From assembly GCA_030017955.1 (NCBI GenBank), contig JASEGR010000006.1, forward strand, positions 1-60,138: 60,138 nucleotides of DNA. Reading direction: 5' to 3'. This document shows positions 50,542 through 59,299 of this stretch, in pieces. The first letter of the stretch is position 1. Every line of letters starts with the position of its first letter. The stretch is from Candidatus Eisenbacteria bacterium. GTDB lineage: Bacteria > Eisenbacteria > RBG-16-71-46 > JASEGR01. The notes beneath the pieces are model-generated. The model saw nothing but the letters and a program-made list of their open reading frames with translations, was not told the origin of the DNA and did no database searches. A program made the translations under genes and the position numbers.

Positions 50542-52599
50542 TTCACAGCAGGACACAGGTTCTTTCCTGCCTTTCAGACTTACGGTGCCAAGCTCTCTGA
50601 CCATGAATTTTCCCTTTGCCCTTCTCAGAGTCTCCGTACTTACTATTATGTGCGTCCCGTAATCCTTGTTCAAACTTTCCAGTCTTGATGCAACGTTCAC
50701 ACCGTCACCCATCACCGTGTACTCCATCCTCTCAACTGAACCTACGTTCCCGGCGAAGACAATACCCGTGTTTATTCCGACCCCGATGTCCAGCGGAGGC
50801 TTGCCCTCCTCCTTCCACCTTGCGGACATTTCCCTTACCTTTGTCATCATAGCGATGGCAGTTCTGAGAGCCCTGTCGGGGTGATCGTCACACGCAACCG
50901 GAGCCCCGAAGATTGCCATTATCGCATCCCCCACAAATTTGTTGACTGTGCCCCCGTGAGAGAAAATGATTTCGGTCATAGCTGTAAGGTACTCATTTAT
51001 TAGCGGCACTAATTCTTCAGCCGAAAGCGTTTCAGATATCGTCGTAAAACCACGCACGTCGGAAAATAGTATGCTCACATCTCTTTTCTCGCCGGGAATG
51101 GTGGCCTGTCTGTTCTTGAGTATCTCGCCAAGCACATCAGGGGATACGTATTTTCCGAAAGTATTGCTTATCCTCTGCCTCTCTCTTCTCTCCTTCTCAA
51201 ATCTGTACCCAACTGTTCCCACAAACGTCCCGAACAGCGAAAACGTCGGGGCGGTCAGGTCCGTGATCAAACCCGACCTGGCAAACAAGAAACAGGACAA
51301 CGCGAAATATCCGGCTCCGAAAACAACAAAAATCAGGAGCGTCGTGATTGCCTTCCTCTCGGACACGAGATATGCGAGACCGAAAGACAGGACAAGGATG
51401 ACAAGCACCATGAAACGCATGGGCACAAGCGTGAGGAAGCTTCTTTCAAGAATGGTATGCAATGCATTTGCCTGAAATCCGACCATCGGATAGAGAGTCT
51501 CAAATGGAATAGTGGCTCTATCCTGCGAATCAAGTGTCGCGTCCCCGATAAGGACGACTCTGCCCTGAAGTTCGGCAAGTTTCTCCTTTGCTATCCTAGG
51601 TTGAAGATCATTGAGGATAAGATTTCGGGATTCGCAAATATCGAAATACGAGAATTTCTTTATCCCGTACCGGCCATCCCATTTTCCAGTCCAGTTGACA
51701 ATCATCTGGCCTTCTCTATCAACTGGAATCCTGAGAGGTTTTTCCAGCCTCAGTCCCCCGGGTATCACCACCCACCTGCCGGATTCAAAAGTGACCTCCG
51801 ACAAATCGGCATCAAAATAGTCGCAGGCTATCGACAGGGCAATCGAAGGAAACAATCTCCCCTGAAAAGAAACCAGAACGGGATACTTTCTTGCAGTGCC
51901 GTCCGAGTTGAGTCCCCTCCTGCCGATGTCCGGGTCAAGCTGCTCAAAACCAACTCCTGCTGCCGCTGAAAGAAGAGTCTCGTTAGGAGGAAATATGTTC
52001 TTTGCGGGGAGCGCCCTTGTGTTTGAAAACGGGATTGAGAACTTCAGGGTCTGGGGCGAAAGAGAATTCGCATCCTTCCCTGGAACTTCCGCCTCATCGC
52101 CCCTTCCAAGTTCAAAGTACTGTCCCAGATGCACATGACCGTTCCTTAAGATAGATTCTCTGAACGCGGCATCATCATCCTTGCTGGACGAGAAAAAAAC
52201 ATCAAATCCCTCCGCTCTCGTTCCAAAGTCAGTAAGAGCATCAATCAAAAGAGCATGATAGATTCTTCGCCACGGCCACTTCTCTCCAAAGCCTTCTTCG
52301 CTCTTCTCATCGATTGTCACTATCGAGACAATGGAACTCCCCTTCGATTCACCTCTGATCCTGAACCTCAGGTCAACAGACTTGAGCTCCGCCGGATAGA
52401 AAACGCCTGCAACAAGGAGGATGAGAGTAAGAGATGCGGAAATAAGAGAGATTATGAGCGGGACGAGCAGGCCGCCACGCGGGCGGAAAGAACTCAGCAA
52501 TCCACGGAATCCACGAGGCGATCGCGGTTTTCCGGGTTTGTATGCTTCCCGGTCAGCGTTGGAAGAAGAGTTCATCCGGGCAAGCAGGTTAACGCGCAT
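50521..52599 (-). CDS. Adenylate/guanylate cyclase with CHASE2 sensor domain (second copy)
   Basis: About 692 residues from the ATG at 52599, inside the end of the FecR gene; a TTG at 52608 or an ATG at 52575 are alternatives. After a basic N terminus and a transmembrane helix (about 45-65) comes a CHASE2 domain (about 75-400; SIVSIVTIDEKSEEGFGEKW and LQGRVVLIGDATLDSQDR), three further helices, and a class III cyclase domain: ILFSDVRGFTTISETL, NKFVGDAIMAIFGAP and MEYTVMGDGVNVASRLESLN. Metal-binding Asp, Lys, Asn and Arg are present; the position of Asp567 in the first cyclase is Glu here (MEYT), so substrate choice is less clear, though still likely ATP. It forms an operon with a FecR protein and a GAF-SpoIIE phosphatase. 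Confidence 0.92.
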   Translation of the reverse strand: MRVNLLARMNSSSNADREAYKPGKPRSPRGFRGLLSSFRPRGGLLVPLIISLISASLTLILLVAGVFYPAELKSVDLRFRIRGESKGSSIVSIVTIDEKSEEGFGEKWPWRRIYHALLIDALTDFGTRAEGFDVFFSSSKDDDAAFRESILRNGHVHLGQYFELGRGDEAEVPGKDANSLSPQTLKFSIPFSNTRALPAKNIFPPNETLLSAAAGVGFEQLDPDIGRRGLNSDGTARKYPVLVSFQGRLFPSIALSIACDYFDADLSEVTFESGRWVVIPGGLRLEKPLRIPVDREGQMIVNWTGKWDGRYGIKKFSYFDICESRNLILNDLQPRIAKEKLAELQGRVVLIGDATLDSQDRATIPFETLYPMVGFQANALHTILERSFLTLVPMRFMVLVILVLSFGLAYLVSERKAITTLLIFVVFGAGYFALSCFLFARSGLITDLTAPTFSLFGTFVGTVGYRFEKERRERQRISNTFGKYVSPDVLGEILKNRQATIPGEKRDVSILFSDVRGFTTISETLSAEELVPLINEYLTAMTEIIFSHGGTVNKFVGDAIMAIFGAPVACDDHPDRALRTAIAMMTKVREMSARWKEEGKPPLDIGVGINTGIVFAGNVGSVERMEYTVMGDGVNVASRLESLNKDYGTHIIVSTETLRRAKGKFMVRELGTVSLKGRKEPVSCCELLGAGN

Positions 52600-53365
52600 C
52601 CCTTTCAAGATTCCACTTCACCCAGACGTCCAGGGAGTCAGCCGTCAAATCAAACTTCCGAGGAACGGGTTTTTCGTTGATGTTCCCCCCGTGTAATGTC
52701 ACCTCTTCAAGAGCGCTGAGGATGACCGTGTACTCGTTGAGAGTGACCTCCCGGGGCCCCGGCACCTGTCGCGGTCCTGAGACTTGCCGGGGGGACGTGA
52801 CCTTGTACCCAGTCTCCGCAGTGTCTTCCCCTTCCGGCATGACTCTGGAAGGAACAACTTTCACTGACCCGGTATACACTTTGACGGTAGTCATGCTATC
52901 CGAAAGAAGGTCTATTCTGAAGACTGTCCCTTCGACCCCGGTGAGCGCAATCGGGGTTCTCACCTCGAGCCCTTTGCCCTCCTCCTTCTTGTAGATCTTG
53001 CCCCAGACTTTTGCCTTGTCCTTCCCGGCAAGAGAAGGGAGAATTCTCGTTTTCACCTTTCCTGCTTTCAGACCTTCGATGAGTATGGACGTGTTTTCAT
53101 CAACTCTGAGCACCGTGCTTCCCGGAAAGGTGATCTCAACCCTCGATCCCTTCATGGTCGTTATCTTGTCGCCCTCTTTGACTATCATGTTGGGGAGAAT
53201 CCGGATCGTCTCCTTCTCACCTTTCCTCTCGAGGACGGCAACGGGGAGAACAAGTGTAACCCTGGCTTCCTTCCTTGGACCTGATTCCTGAGAGAAGCAG
53301 AGCGCCAGAGGCCCGGCAACAAGAACCAATACTGTACAGAAAAGAAGCGCCCTTCTGAACTTCAA
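52589..53365 (-). CDS. FecR-domain periplasmic protein (second copy)
   Basis: 258 residues from a TTG at 53365, chosen because AAAGGAGG lies six bases upstream; an ATG at 53407 would add 14 residues but lacks such a site. A signal peptide (LLFCTVLVLVAGPLALCFSQ) is followed by a FecR domain: LPNMIVKEGDKITTMKGSRV, VLRVDENTSILIEGLKAG and LEVRTPIALTGVEGTVFRID. Near residue 190 a short repeat (SPRQV, GPRQV, GPREV) occurs three times. It lies directly before a CHASE2 cyclase gene, repeating the FecR-cyclase arrangement of the left module. Confidence 0.88.
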   Translation of the reverse strand: MKFRRALLFCTVLVLVAGPLALCFSQESGPRKEARVTLVLPVAVLERKGEKETIRILPNMIVKEGDKITTMKGSRVEITFPGSTVLRVDENTSILIEGLKAGKVKTRILPSLAGKDKAKVWGKIYKKEEGKGLEVRTPIALTGVEGTVFRIDLLSDSMTTVKVYTGSVKVVPSRVMPEGEDTAETGYKVTSPRQVSGPRQVPGPREVTLNEYTVILSALEEVTLHGGNINEKPVPRKFDLTADSLDVWVKWNLERDAR

Positions 53366-53431
53366 GATGAACCTCCTTTCACACCCCAGCGTCTCACCCG
53401 ACGGCATGGGAACGCGACTGACGTTTCCGCA

Positions 53432-54745
53432 CTATATGTGCTTCAAGACCAGGAAGGTGATATCGTCACTCTCGACCGAGCCCGGGGAGAAACCGGCCAG
53501 ATTCTCGGAGATCTTATTCCCGGTCTCAGAAGCGTTGTTCTTCACGGAATTCTTCACAATATCCAGGAGGCGGTCGTCCCCGAATTCCTCGCCATCAGAA
53601 TTGGTCTTTTCGACGACCCCGTCGGTGAAGATGACGAGAGAGTCCCCCTTCTCCAGGCGAATCGTTCTTTCAACAAACTTCACGTCCCCGAGAACGCCGA
53701 GAGGAATTCCTCCCTCCGTGAGAAGCTCAATCTCCCCCGTACTTCTGGCGAGGACCGGCGGATTCTGCCCTGCATTTGAATAGGTAATAGTTTCCTTCTC
53801 AGGATCGAGCACTCCGAGAAACAGGGTGGCGAAATTTCCAGGGTCGGTGCACTCGAAAAGCAGGCTGCTCGTTTCCTCGGCGATCTTTGAGACGGTCTTC
53901 TGAGACCGCGATACGGTTTTTAGCAGCGCCTGGAGATTGGACATTAGAAGCGCAGCCGGCACTCCATGCCCGGTGACATCACCAAGGGCTATGCCGACTG
54001 CAGAGTTATCCAGGAACAGAAAGTCGTAGTAGTCTCCCCCAACCTCATCACACGGTTTGCTGAAAATGAATATCTCGTATCCCGGGATTTCTGGAGCTCC
54101 TGCCGGAAGCAGCCTCTTCTGGATTCTGGATGCAAGGGAAATCTCATGCTGGAGTCTTTCTCTTTCCAGAGATTCCTTGTGCAGTCTTGCATTCTCAAGC
54201 GCAAGTGCAGCATGAGTCGACAGTCCCTCAAGAAACCGCCTATCCTCCGAAGTGAAAGCACCCGCTTCTTTGTTGACAAGTTCAAACGATCCGATTATCT
54301 CGCCTTTTCTGTTCCTGAGAGGGATGCAGAGGAGAGAGCGGGTCCGGTAGCCGCTGAGTTCATCAAACTTCTTGTAAAACCTCGGGTCCGAATATGCGTC
54401 CTTTACGAAAACACTGTCACCGGTTCTTGCAACATAGCCGGCGATGCCGCAACTGACCGGAAATCTGACGTCTTCGATTTCTTCCCCAAGAGCAGCCCGT
54501 GCCCATAGTTCGCCTTTTTCCCTGTCCAGGAGAAAAATAGATCCTCTGTCTGCGTTAGTTCTATTGGTTGCAATCTCAGTTATGAGCTTAAGTAGCTCAT
54601 CGAGGTCAAGCGTGGAGTTGAGAATCTTGCTGGCCTCAATCAGTGAGAGAAGAAATGCACCTTGAGTCTCAAGGCTTTTTCTTCTCTCCCTTCGCCTTCT
54701 TTCCCTTCCATCCCAGGCCCGAGCGACATGTGCAGACAATTCCAT
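53432..54745 (-). CDS. GAF-domain SpoIIE-type serine phosphatase (RsbU-like)
   Basis: About 437 residues from the ATG at 54745 with GGGGGTG upstream; an earlier ATG (54766) has no ribosome binding site. A basic coiled N terminus precedes a GAF sensor domain (about 35-190; RGSIFLLDREKGELWARAAL and GIAGYVARTGDSVFVKDAYS) and a PP2C/SpoIIE catalytic domain (about 205-437) with EVGGDYYDFLFL, GIALGDVTGHGVPAALLMSN and SLVIFTDGVVEKTNSDGEEF, which hold the metal-binding Asp residues. Such proteins dephosphorylate anti-sigma-factor antagonists in partner-switching pathways. None of those partners is in the window. It is the first gene of the right FecR-cyclase operon. Confidence 0.92.
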   Translation of the reverse strand: MELSAHVARAWDGRERRRRERRKSLETQGAFLLSLIEASKILNSTLDLDELLKLITEIATNRTNADRGSIFLLDREKGELWARAALGEEIEDVRFPVSCGIAGYVARTGDSVFVKDAYSDPRFYKKFDELSGYRTRSLLCIPLRNRKGEIIGSFELVNKEAGAFTSEDRRFLEGLSTHAALALENARLHKESLERERLQHEISLASRIQKRLLPAGAPEIPGYEIFIFSKPCDEVGGDYYDFLFLDNSAVGIALGDVTGHGVPAALLMSNLQALLKTVSRSQKTVSKIAEETSSLLFECTDPGNFATLFLGVLDPEKETITYSNAGQNPPVLARSTGEIELLTEGGIPLGVLGDVKFVERTIRLEKGDSLVIFTDGVVEKTNSDGEEFGDDRLLDIVKNSVKNNASETGNKISENLAGFSPGSVESDDITFLVLKHI

Positions 54746-54845
54746 AGCACACCCCCAGAATGTCATCAGATGGCACTTAATGATTTACTGATTCCTACTA
54801 GTAGATTGCGCCTCGTGAATTGTGGTGTCAAGAGGGAAACTTGGC

Positions 54846-54873
54846 TTGACAAGCATCCTTGACCTTTCATACT
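54846..54873 (+). promoter_or_regulatory. Candidate promoter of metH
   Basis: TTGACA (54846-54851), a 16-base spacer and CATACT (54868-54873). The leader would be about 100 bases and includes GCCTGG (54935-54940) that can pair with CCAGGC (54958-54963) just before AAAGGGG, the likely ribosome binding site. I see no B12-box or SAM-riboswitch signature. Confidence 0.5.
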
Positions 54874-54981
54874 CATGTCCACTACTATTGCGAACAATCC
54901 CCGGAAGGTAGGCGGCACCGGTAATCATAGTGAGGCCTGGATTCAGGGGAATCGCGGCCAGGCAAAGGGGTTCGGCAATCC

Positions 54982-57387
54982 ATGAGAGAATTCAGAGAGA
55001 GGCTGGGTAAAGAGGTCCTTCTTCTTGACGGAGCCATGGGCTCCCTGCTTCAGGGAAAAGGCATCGATCCCGAGGTGTGTCTTGAGGAGCTCAATATCTC
55101 AAGGCCCGAGCTCATAGAGGAAATCCATAAGCAGTATCTTATGGCCGGGGCAGACATTCTAACTACGAACACTCTCGGCGGCACAAGAATCAAGCTTTCG
55201 GAATACGGGCTTGGGAATAAGGTGTTCGAAGTCAACTTCGAGGGGGTGAGGATTGCAAAGAAGGCCGCCTCGGGAAACGCCTATGCAGCCCTCTCTGTCG
55301 GACCCACTGGAAAATTCCTTGAACCACTCGGCGAACTCTCTTTCGATGAGACAGTGGACATCTTCAGAGAACAGATTAAGGCCGGCGTGGAGGCCGGGGC
55401 GGACATCATTCTCCTTGAAACCATGCTTGACATCAGGGAGGTGAAGGCAGCCCTCATCGCGGCAAGAGATGTAACATCTCTTCCGTTGGGCTGCCAGCTG
55501 ACATTTGTTGACGACACGAGGATGGCAACGGGAACTGATGTTGAAACCGCAGTGGCAATCGTTGAGTCAATGGACATTGATTTTGTTGGTACGAACTGCA
55601 GCAAAGGCCCGAGGGAGCTCTATCCGGTCTTCGAGACTCTTTCGCGCTCTACCGATCTTCCGCTCATCATCCAGCCGAATGCAGGCCTGCCTGAGCTGGA
55701 CGGAAGGAGAACCGTCTATTCACTCGAGCCGGCTGTCCTGGCCGACTATACAACCAAATTCATATCACTCGGGGCATCCCTCGTCGGCGGCTGCTGCGGG
55801 ACCACACCGGCTCACATTAGGGCCATAAGGCAAGCTATGGGGAATATCAGAAGGCCGGAGCCGCGGCCGAAGCATCTCAAACTCGCGAGCAGGACAAAGC
55901 TCGTTGTCGCCGGGAAGAACAATCCCCTTCTGATTGTTGGAGAAAGGATCAACCCAGCCGGAAAGACCGCGCTTTCGCAGGAACTGAAGGAAGGCCGCAC
56001 GACCACATTGAGAAAGATGGCAATCGAACAGACAAAAGGTGGTGCTTCGGCGCTCGATGTTAACGTGAGCGTGGCCGGGATTAGCGAGGCGCCTCTAATG
56101 GAGCTGGCCGTTTTTGCCGTGAATAGTGTCAGCGATCTCCCGATTTCAATCGACAGCCCGGATGCTGCGGCAATTGAGACTGGCCTCAAGTCGGTGGACG
56201 GGAAACCAATCGTGAACTCTGTCAGCGGGAAAGAGGAAAGTCTGAATCTCATCCTTCCTCTCGCGAGAAAATATGGCACTGCCTTGATTGCCCTGCTTGT
56301 TGACGACGACGGGATCCCGGAAGATGCGAAGAAGAGAATAGCGATAGCCGAAAACATACTGGATAGAGCATTGAAGCTCGGAATAAGAGGGGAGAATATT
56401 CTTTTTGACCCGCTTGCTCTTTCGCTTGGGGCGTCCCAGCACCAAATAAACGAAACTCTTCAAGCGCTGAAGAGTCTCACTGATAAAGGTCTCTTCTCCG
56501 TTCTCGGCATAAGCAACGTTTCCTACGGTCTGCCCGAGAGAGCCAGTATTAACTCGACTTTCCTAAGTATGGCGCTCCTTGGAGGACTCACGGCGGCGAT
56601 ACTGAACCCGTGTGACGAGAAGATGAGATCAACAGCCCTCTCGGCCGGGTTCCTGCTGGGAGAGGACAAGGATGGAAAGCGTTTCATAGAAATGTTCCGG
56701 CCAAAGGCCGAAGAGAAAACGGCAATTGCGCCGGTTTTCGGCAATGCTGGGAAGGAAGCCGTCTGGAACGCAATTCTCGAAGGCGACAGGGAGAATATCG
56801 CGCGGCTTGTTGAATCGGCACTGGCCTCCGGTTCATCTCCCCGGGAGCTCGCAACCGAGCTTGTCCCGTCTGCGTTGGATGAAGTGGGAACTCTTTTCGA
56901 CAGGAGACAGTACTTCCTCCCTCAGGTCATGCTTTCTGCAGAGACTGCTGAGAGAGCGTTTCGGATCATAAGGCCGAAACTTGAGACTGGAGAAGCGGCA
57001 CGGAAGGGTAAGATTGTCTTTGCAACCGTCAGGGGAGACATCCACGATATCGGAAAGAACATTGTGATTTCACTTCTCGAAAGTCATGGCTTCCAGGTTG
57101 TCGATCTGGGTAAGGGCGTCCCCTCCGAAAGAATAGTCGATGAAGCCCTGAATGCCAGGGCTGACATAATAGCGCTGAGCGCACTCATGACAACTACAAT
57201 GCCGAGGATGGAAGAGTGCATTGAGCTCGCGAGAAAGAAGGGGCTTGCTACAAAAGTGATGATCGGCGGTGCAGTGGTCACGGAGGAATACAGAAAGAAG
57301 ATAGGCGCTGACGGCTACGCCAGAGACGGCATGAGCGCAGTCAAGCTTGCAAAATCACTGATGGAAAAAACCGCGAAGAAGATCTGA
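54982..57387 (+). CDS. metH: Cobalamin-dependent methionine synthase lacking the activation domain
   Basis: 801 residues. Four modules in order: homocysteine-binding domain (1-285) with LDGAMGSLLQGKGI, the zinc ligands Cys in VGTNCSKGP and Cys-Cys in VGGCCGTTP; methyltetrahydrofolate-binding domain (about 315-560) with IVGERINPAGKTALSQELKE and KGGASALDVNVSV; B12-binding cap (about 590-665); and B12-binding domain (about 668-801) with the axial His in RGDIHDIGKNIVISLL. The roughly 330-residue SAM-binding reactivation domain of E. coli MetH is missing at the C terminus, not replaced by a frameshift; short forms of this type occur in several lineages and need a separate reactivation protein. It makes methionine from homocysteine. 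Monocistronic by position. Confidence 0.93.
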   Translation: MREFRERLGKEVLLLDGAMGSLLQGKGIDPEVCLEELNISRPELIEEIHKQYLMAGADILTTNTLGGTRIKLSEYGLGNKVFEVNFEGVRIAKKAASGNAYAALSVGPTGKFLEPLGELSFDETVDIFREQIKAGVEAGADIILLETMLDIREVKAALIAARDVTSLPLGCQLTFVDDTRMATGTDVETAVAIVESMDIDFVGTNCSKGPRELYPVFETLSRSTDLPLIIQPNAGLPELDGRRTVYSLEPAVLADYTTKFISLGASLVGGCCGTTPAHIRAIRQAMGNIRRPEPRPKHLKLASRTKLVVAGKNNPLLIVGERINPAGKTALSQELKEGRTTTLRKMAIEQTKGGASALDVNVSVAGISEAPLMELAVFAVNSVSDLPISIDSPDAAAIETGLKSVDGKPIVNSVSGKEESLNLILPLARKYGTALIALLVDDDGIPEDAKKRIAIAENILDRALKLGIRGENILFDPLALSLGASQHQINETLQALKSLTDKGLFSVLGISNVSYGLPERASINSTFLSMALLGGLTAAILNPCDEKMRSTALSAGFLLGEDKDGKRFIEMFRPKAEEKTAIAPVFGNAGKEAVWNAILEGDRENIARLVESALASGSSPRELATELVPSALDEVGTLFDRRQYFLPQVMLSAETAERAFRIIRPKLETGEAARKGKIVFATVRGDIHDIGKNIVISLLESHGFQVVDLGKGVPSERIVDEALNARADIIALSALMTTTMPRMEECIELARKKGLATKVMIGGAVVTEEYRKKIGADGYARDGMSAVKLAKSLMEKTAKKI

Positions 57388-57494
57388 CTACACATTGCGG
57401 CAGGCCGGGTAGGCATGGGCTCCACCGCCACCACTCGGTTCGGATGTCCTTTCCCTCCTGCCGAAAATGTCGATCCTTCTCGTCCTCACTCACT

Positions 57495-57538
57495 CGAATT
57501 TGTGAACTCGGCCTACGGCCTCAGACAGCACAAATTCG
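57495..57538. repeat. Nested inverted repeat between metH and nfi
   Basis: CGAATTTGTG (57495-57504) pairs perfectly with CACAAATTCG (57529-57538), and GGCC/GGCC (57510-57513/57517-57520) pair inside it around TAC. It lies between the convergent metH and endonuclease V genes and could be a two-way terminator or a mobile palindromic element. A second short palindrome, CCCCTTGGGG, follows it directly. Confidence 0.5.
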
Positions 57539-57629
57539 TCCCCTTGGGGGTCGCTCCCTCGTCCGAGAAGGGAATCCAGAGATTTTCGGAAAGCCGGTTC
57601 AAGGACATCTCCCCGCGAGCAATCACACC

Positions 57630-58283
57630 TCACACGATCGAGTGTGCCAGTCGGAGGGGCTCTGGAATTCTGTAGCGCGGGCAGCAAGCAAGTACAATAT
57701 TTATCGCGTCAGCAAGCCTGATTCTGTGTCCCTGCGAAACGAAAACAGGTTTCACCCTGCTTCTTGTCCTTAGGGCTACACCGATTCTCTTCCCTGTCTT
57801 ATCCAGGATTTCCGAGAATGCTCCCTTCTCCCTGGCTGGGGGCGCATACATGCCAAAGAGATTCTTCTTCGCGCATCCAATAGTCGGAATGTCCAGAAGG
57901 ACCCCTACGTGAGACGCGATCCCCATGCTCCTCGGGTGAGCGACCCCATGTCCATCGAAGATCACAACGTCGGGGGATCTCGTCAGAGAAAGGACAGCCT
58001 CTATGATTGCTGGTCCTTCCCTGAAGGTAAGGAGCCCGGGTATGTACGGAAACTTGACCTTGAGCCTGGACTTCTCCACGTCAAGAAGCTCAAGCTCAGG
58101 AAAAGACACCACAATCGCCTTCGCGACAATAGTCCCGTCCTCAAGATAACTGGCATCCACCCCGCCGACCAGCCGCGGCGACCCTATTCTGCCTTTCCTT
58201 ATCACTCTCTTCCGCAGCTCATGCTGAATGACAAATGCTTCTCTGGGACTCACATTCCATGGATGAAGATCTTCTCGGACCAT
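57630..58283 (-). CDS. nfi: Endonuclease V
   Basis: About 217 residues from the ATG at 58283, close to the usual 220-225. It cleaves DNA one base 3' of deoxyinosine and other deaminated bases. The metal-binding Asp is in LVGGVDASYLEDGTIVAKAI, and SPDVVIFDGHGVAHPRSMGI with GIASHVGVLLDIPTIGCAKK is the family signature. Neither ribosome binding site nor operon partner is evident, and the 377-base region upstream is empty. Confidence 0.93.
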   Translation of the reverse strand: MVREDLHPWNVSPREAFVIQHELRKRVIRKGRIGSPRLVGGVDASYLEDGTIVAKAIVVSFPELELLDVEKSRLKVKFPYIPGLLTFREGPAIIEAVLSLTRSPDVVIFDGHGVAHPRSMGIASHVGVLLDIPTIGCAKKNLFGMYAPPAREKGAFSEILDKTGKRIGVALRTRSRVKPVFVSQGHRIRLADAINIVLACCPRYRIPEPLRLAHSIV

Positions 58284-58660
58284 CGATGGCAGAATCTTCT
58301 TGAAGGTCGAAGTAGCATAGCTCGACTCTCCAGCTCGCAGGGCCAATCGCTTCTCTATCTGGCCGAGCACGCTGCAACTAGATCGTCCGCGACCATGAGT
58401 TAATAAACGAATTCAGCGTCGATTGGCTGCTGCACGACCACCCTTGCGCCGCTTCATTGCGGCATGGCACTATGTTCGACCTCCCGAAGTAACCTGTAAG
58501 TAGTTCGTTGCCCCTCTTTTTCCCGCCGAGGCCACCTGAGTCAGCCTTTCTCAGATATCAAGAGTTCCGAGTCGAAGATAGTGAATTCGTACTGACAACT
58601 CGAGCCGTGTGGCCGGATACGCTGTGTGGTATGCGGAGTCGCGCTGCTGACTCCCCCGTG
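58284..58660. other. Intergenic region with a hairpin after hepT
   Basis: No gene is recognised. GGAGTC (58635-58640) pairs perfectly with GACTCC (58649-58654) around eight bases, seven bases beyond the hepT stop, as expected of a - strand terminator, though without a T-tract. The nfi promoter should also be here but is not obvious. Confidence 0.4.
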
Positions 58661-59014
58661 TCAAGTATTGTTTTTCTCCAAGTCTTTCCCCACTCCGGCC
58701 ATTTTGTTCTTCAAATCAGGAATGTCATCCTTGACAACTTTCCAAGTCCGTTCCAGGTTTACTCCAAAATAGTGGTGAATAAGAACGTCTCTCATTCCGG
58801 CAATCTTTTTCCATGGTATGTTCGGATATCTCTCTCTGAACTCCTGAGGAATACTCCTCACAGCTTCACCTATGATTTCCAGTCGCCTCAAGACAGCATC
58901 CTGAACCCTAGTATTGCTGCAGAAATCGTCGCCCGTGATTCCTTTCGTGTATTCTTCTATTTTTGCAATACTCTCTTGAATATCTTCGATATAAACTCTC
59001 ATGTCTCTTATCAT
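58661..59014 (-). CDS. hepT: HepT-like ribonuclease toxin (HEPN, DUF86)
   Basis: 117 residues. An all-helical HEPN protein; the HepT active-site pattern R-x4-H-x-Y is present as Arg75-DVLI-His80-His-Tyr82. HepT toxins cleave RNA and are neutralised by adenylylation of the Tyr by the partner MntA. The gene overlaps the antitoxin gene by four bases (ATGA), the standard arrangement of the type VII pair. All three key residues are kept, so it could be active. Confidence 0.92.
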   Translation of the reverse strand: MIRDMRVYIEDIQESIAKIEEYTKGITGDDFCSNTRVQDAVLRRLEIIGEAVRSIPQEFRERYPNIPWKKIAGMRDVLIHHYFGVNLERTWKVVKDDIPDLKNKMAGVGKDLEKNNT

Positions 59015-59298
59015 AGAATTCTCACTTGCTCGTTCAGAATTCTTTCCCTGAGAATAGGCTTGATTGCACCGTACTCCACCAAGTCCACTTTTCTCCCCAG
59101 TGCTTCCTCGATTTCCAATTTAAGTCCCACGAAATCGAGTAAACTAATATCTTTCTCAATCTCCACCAGTATGTCAATGTCGCTATTCTCCCTCATATCC
59201 CCTCTGACAAATGAGCCAAATAGTCCTATTCTTTTGGCTCCGTATCGCTGCAGAATTGGGATGATCTTCTGTGCTATCTCCTCGACATCCGTTTGCAT
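59011..59298 (-). CDS. mntA: MntA-like antitoxin adenylyltransferase (minimal nucleotidyltransferase)
   Basis: 95 residues with the minimal nucleotidyltransferase motif [20 protein letters not shown]: the GSF-x-R-G loop (Gly28-Ser29) and metal-binding Asp40 and Asp42. It should transfer AMP residues from ATP to the Tyr of HepT and so silence the toxin. It starts one base after the stop of the preceding small gene, making a likely four-gene transcript. Confidence 0.92.
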   Translation of the reverse strand: MQTDVEEIAQKIIPILQRYGAKRIGLFGSFVRGDMRENSDIDILVEIEKDISLLDFVGLKLEIEEALGRKVDLVEYGAIKPILRERILNEQVRIL

Positions 59299-59299
59299 A

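Noticed and set aside
54874-54981. Cobalamin or SAM riboswitch in the metH leader
   Set aside because: The leader is only about 100 bases and I find no B12 box or SAM-type core.
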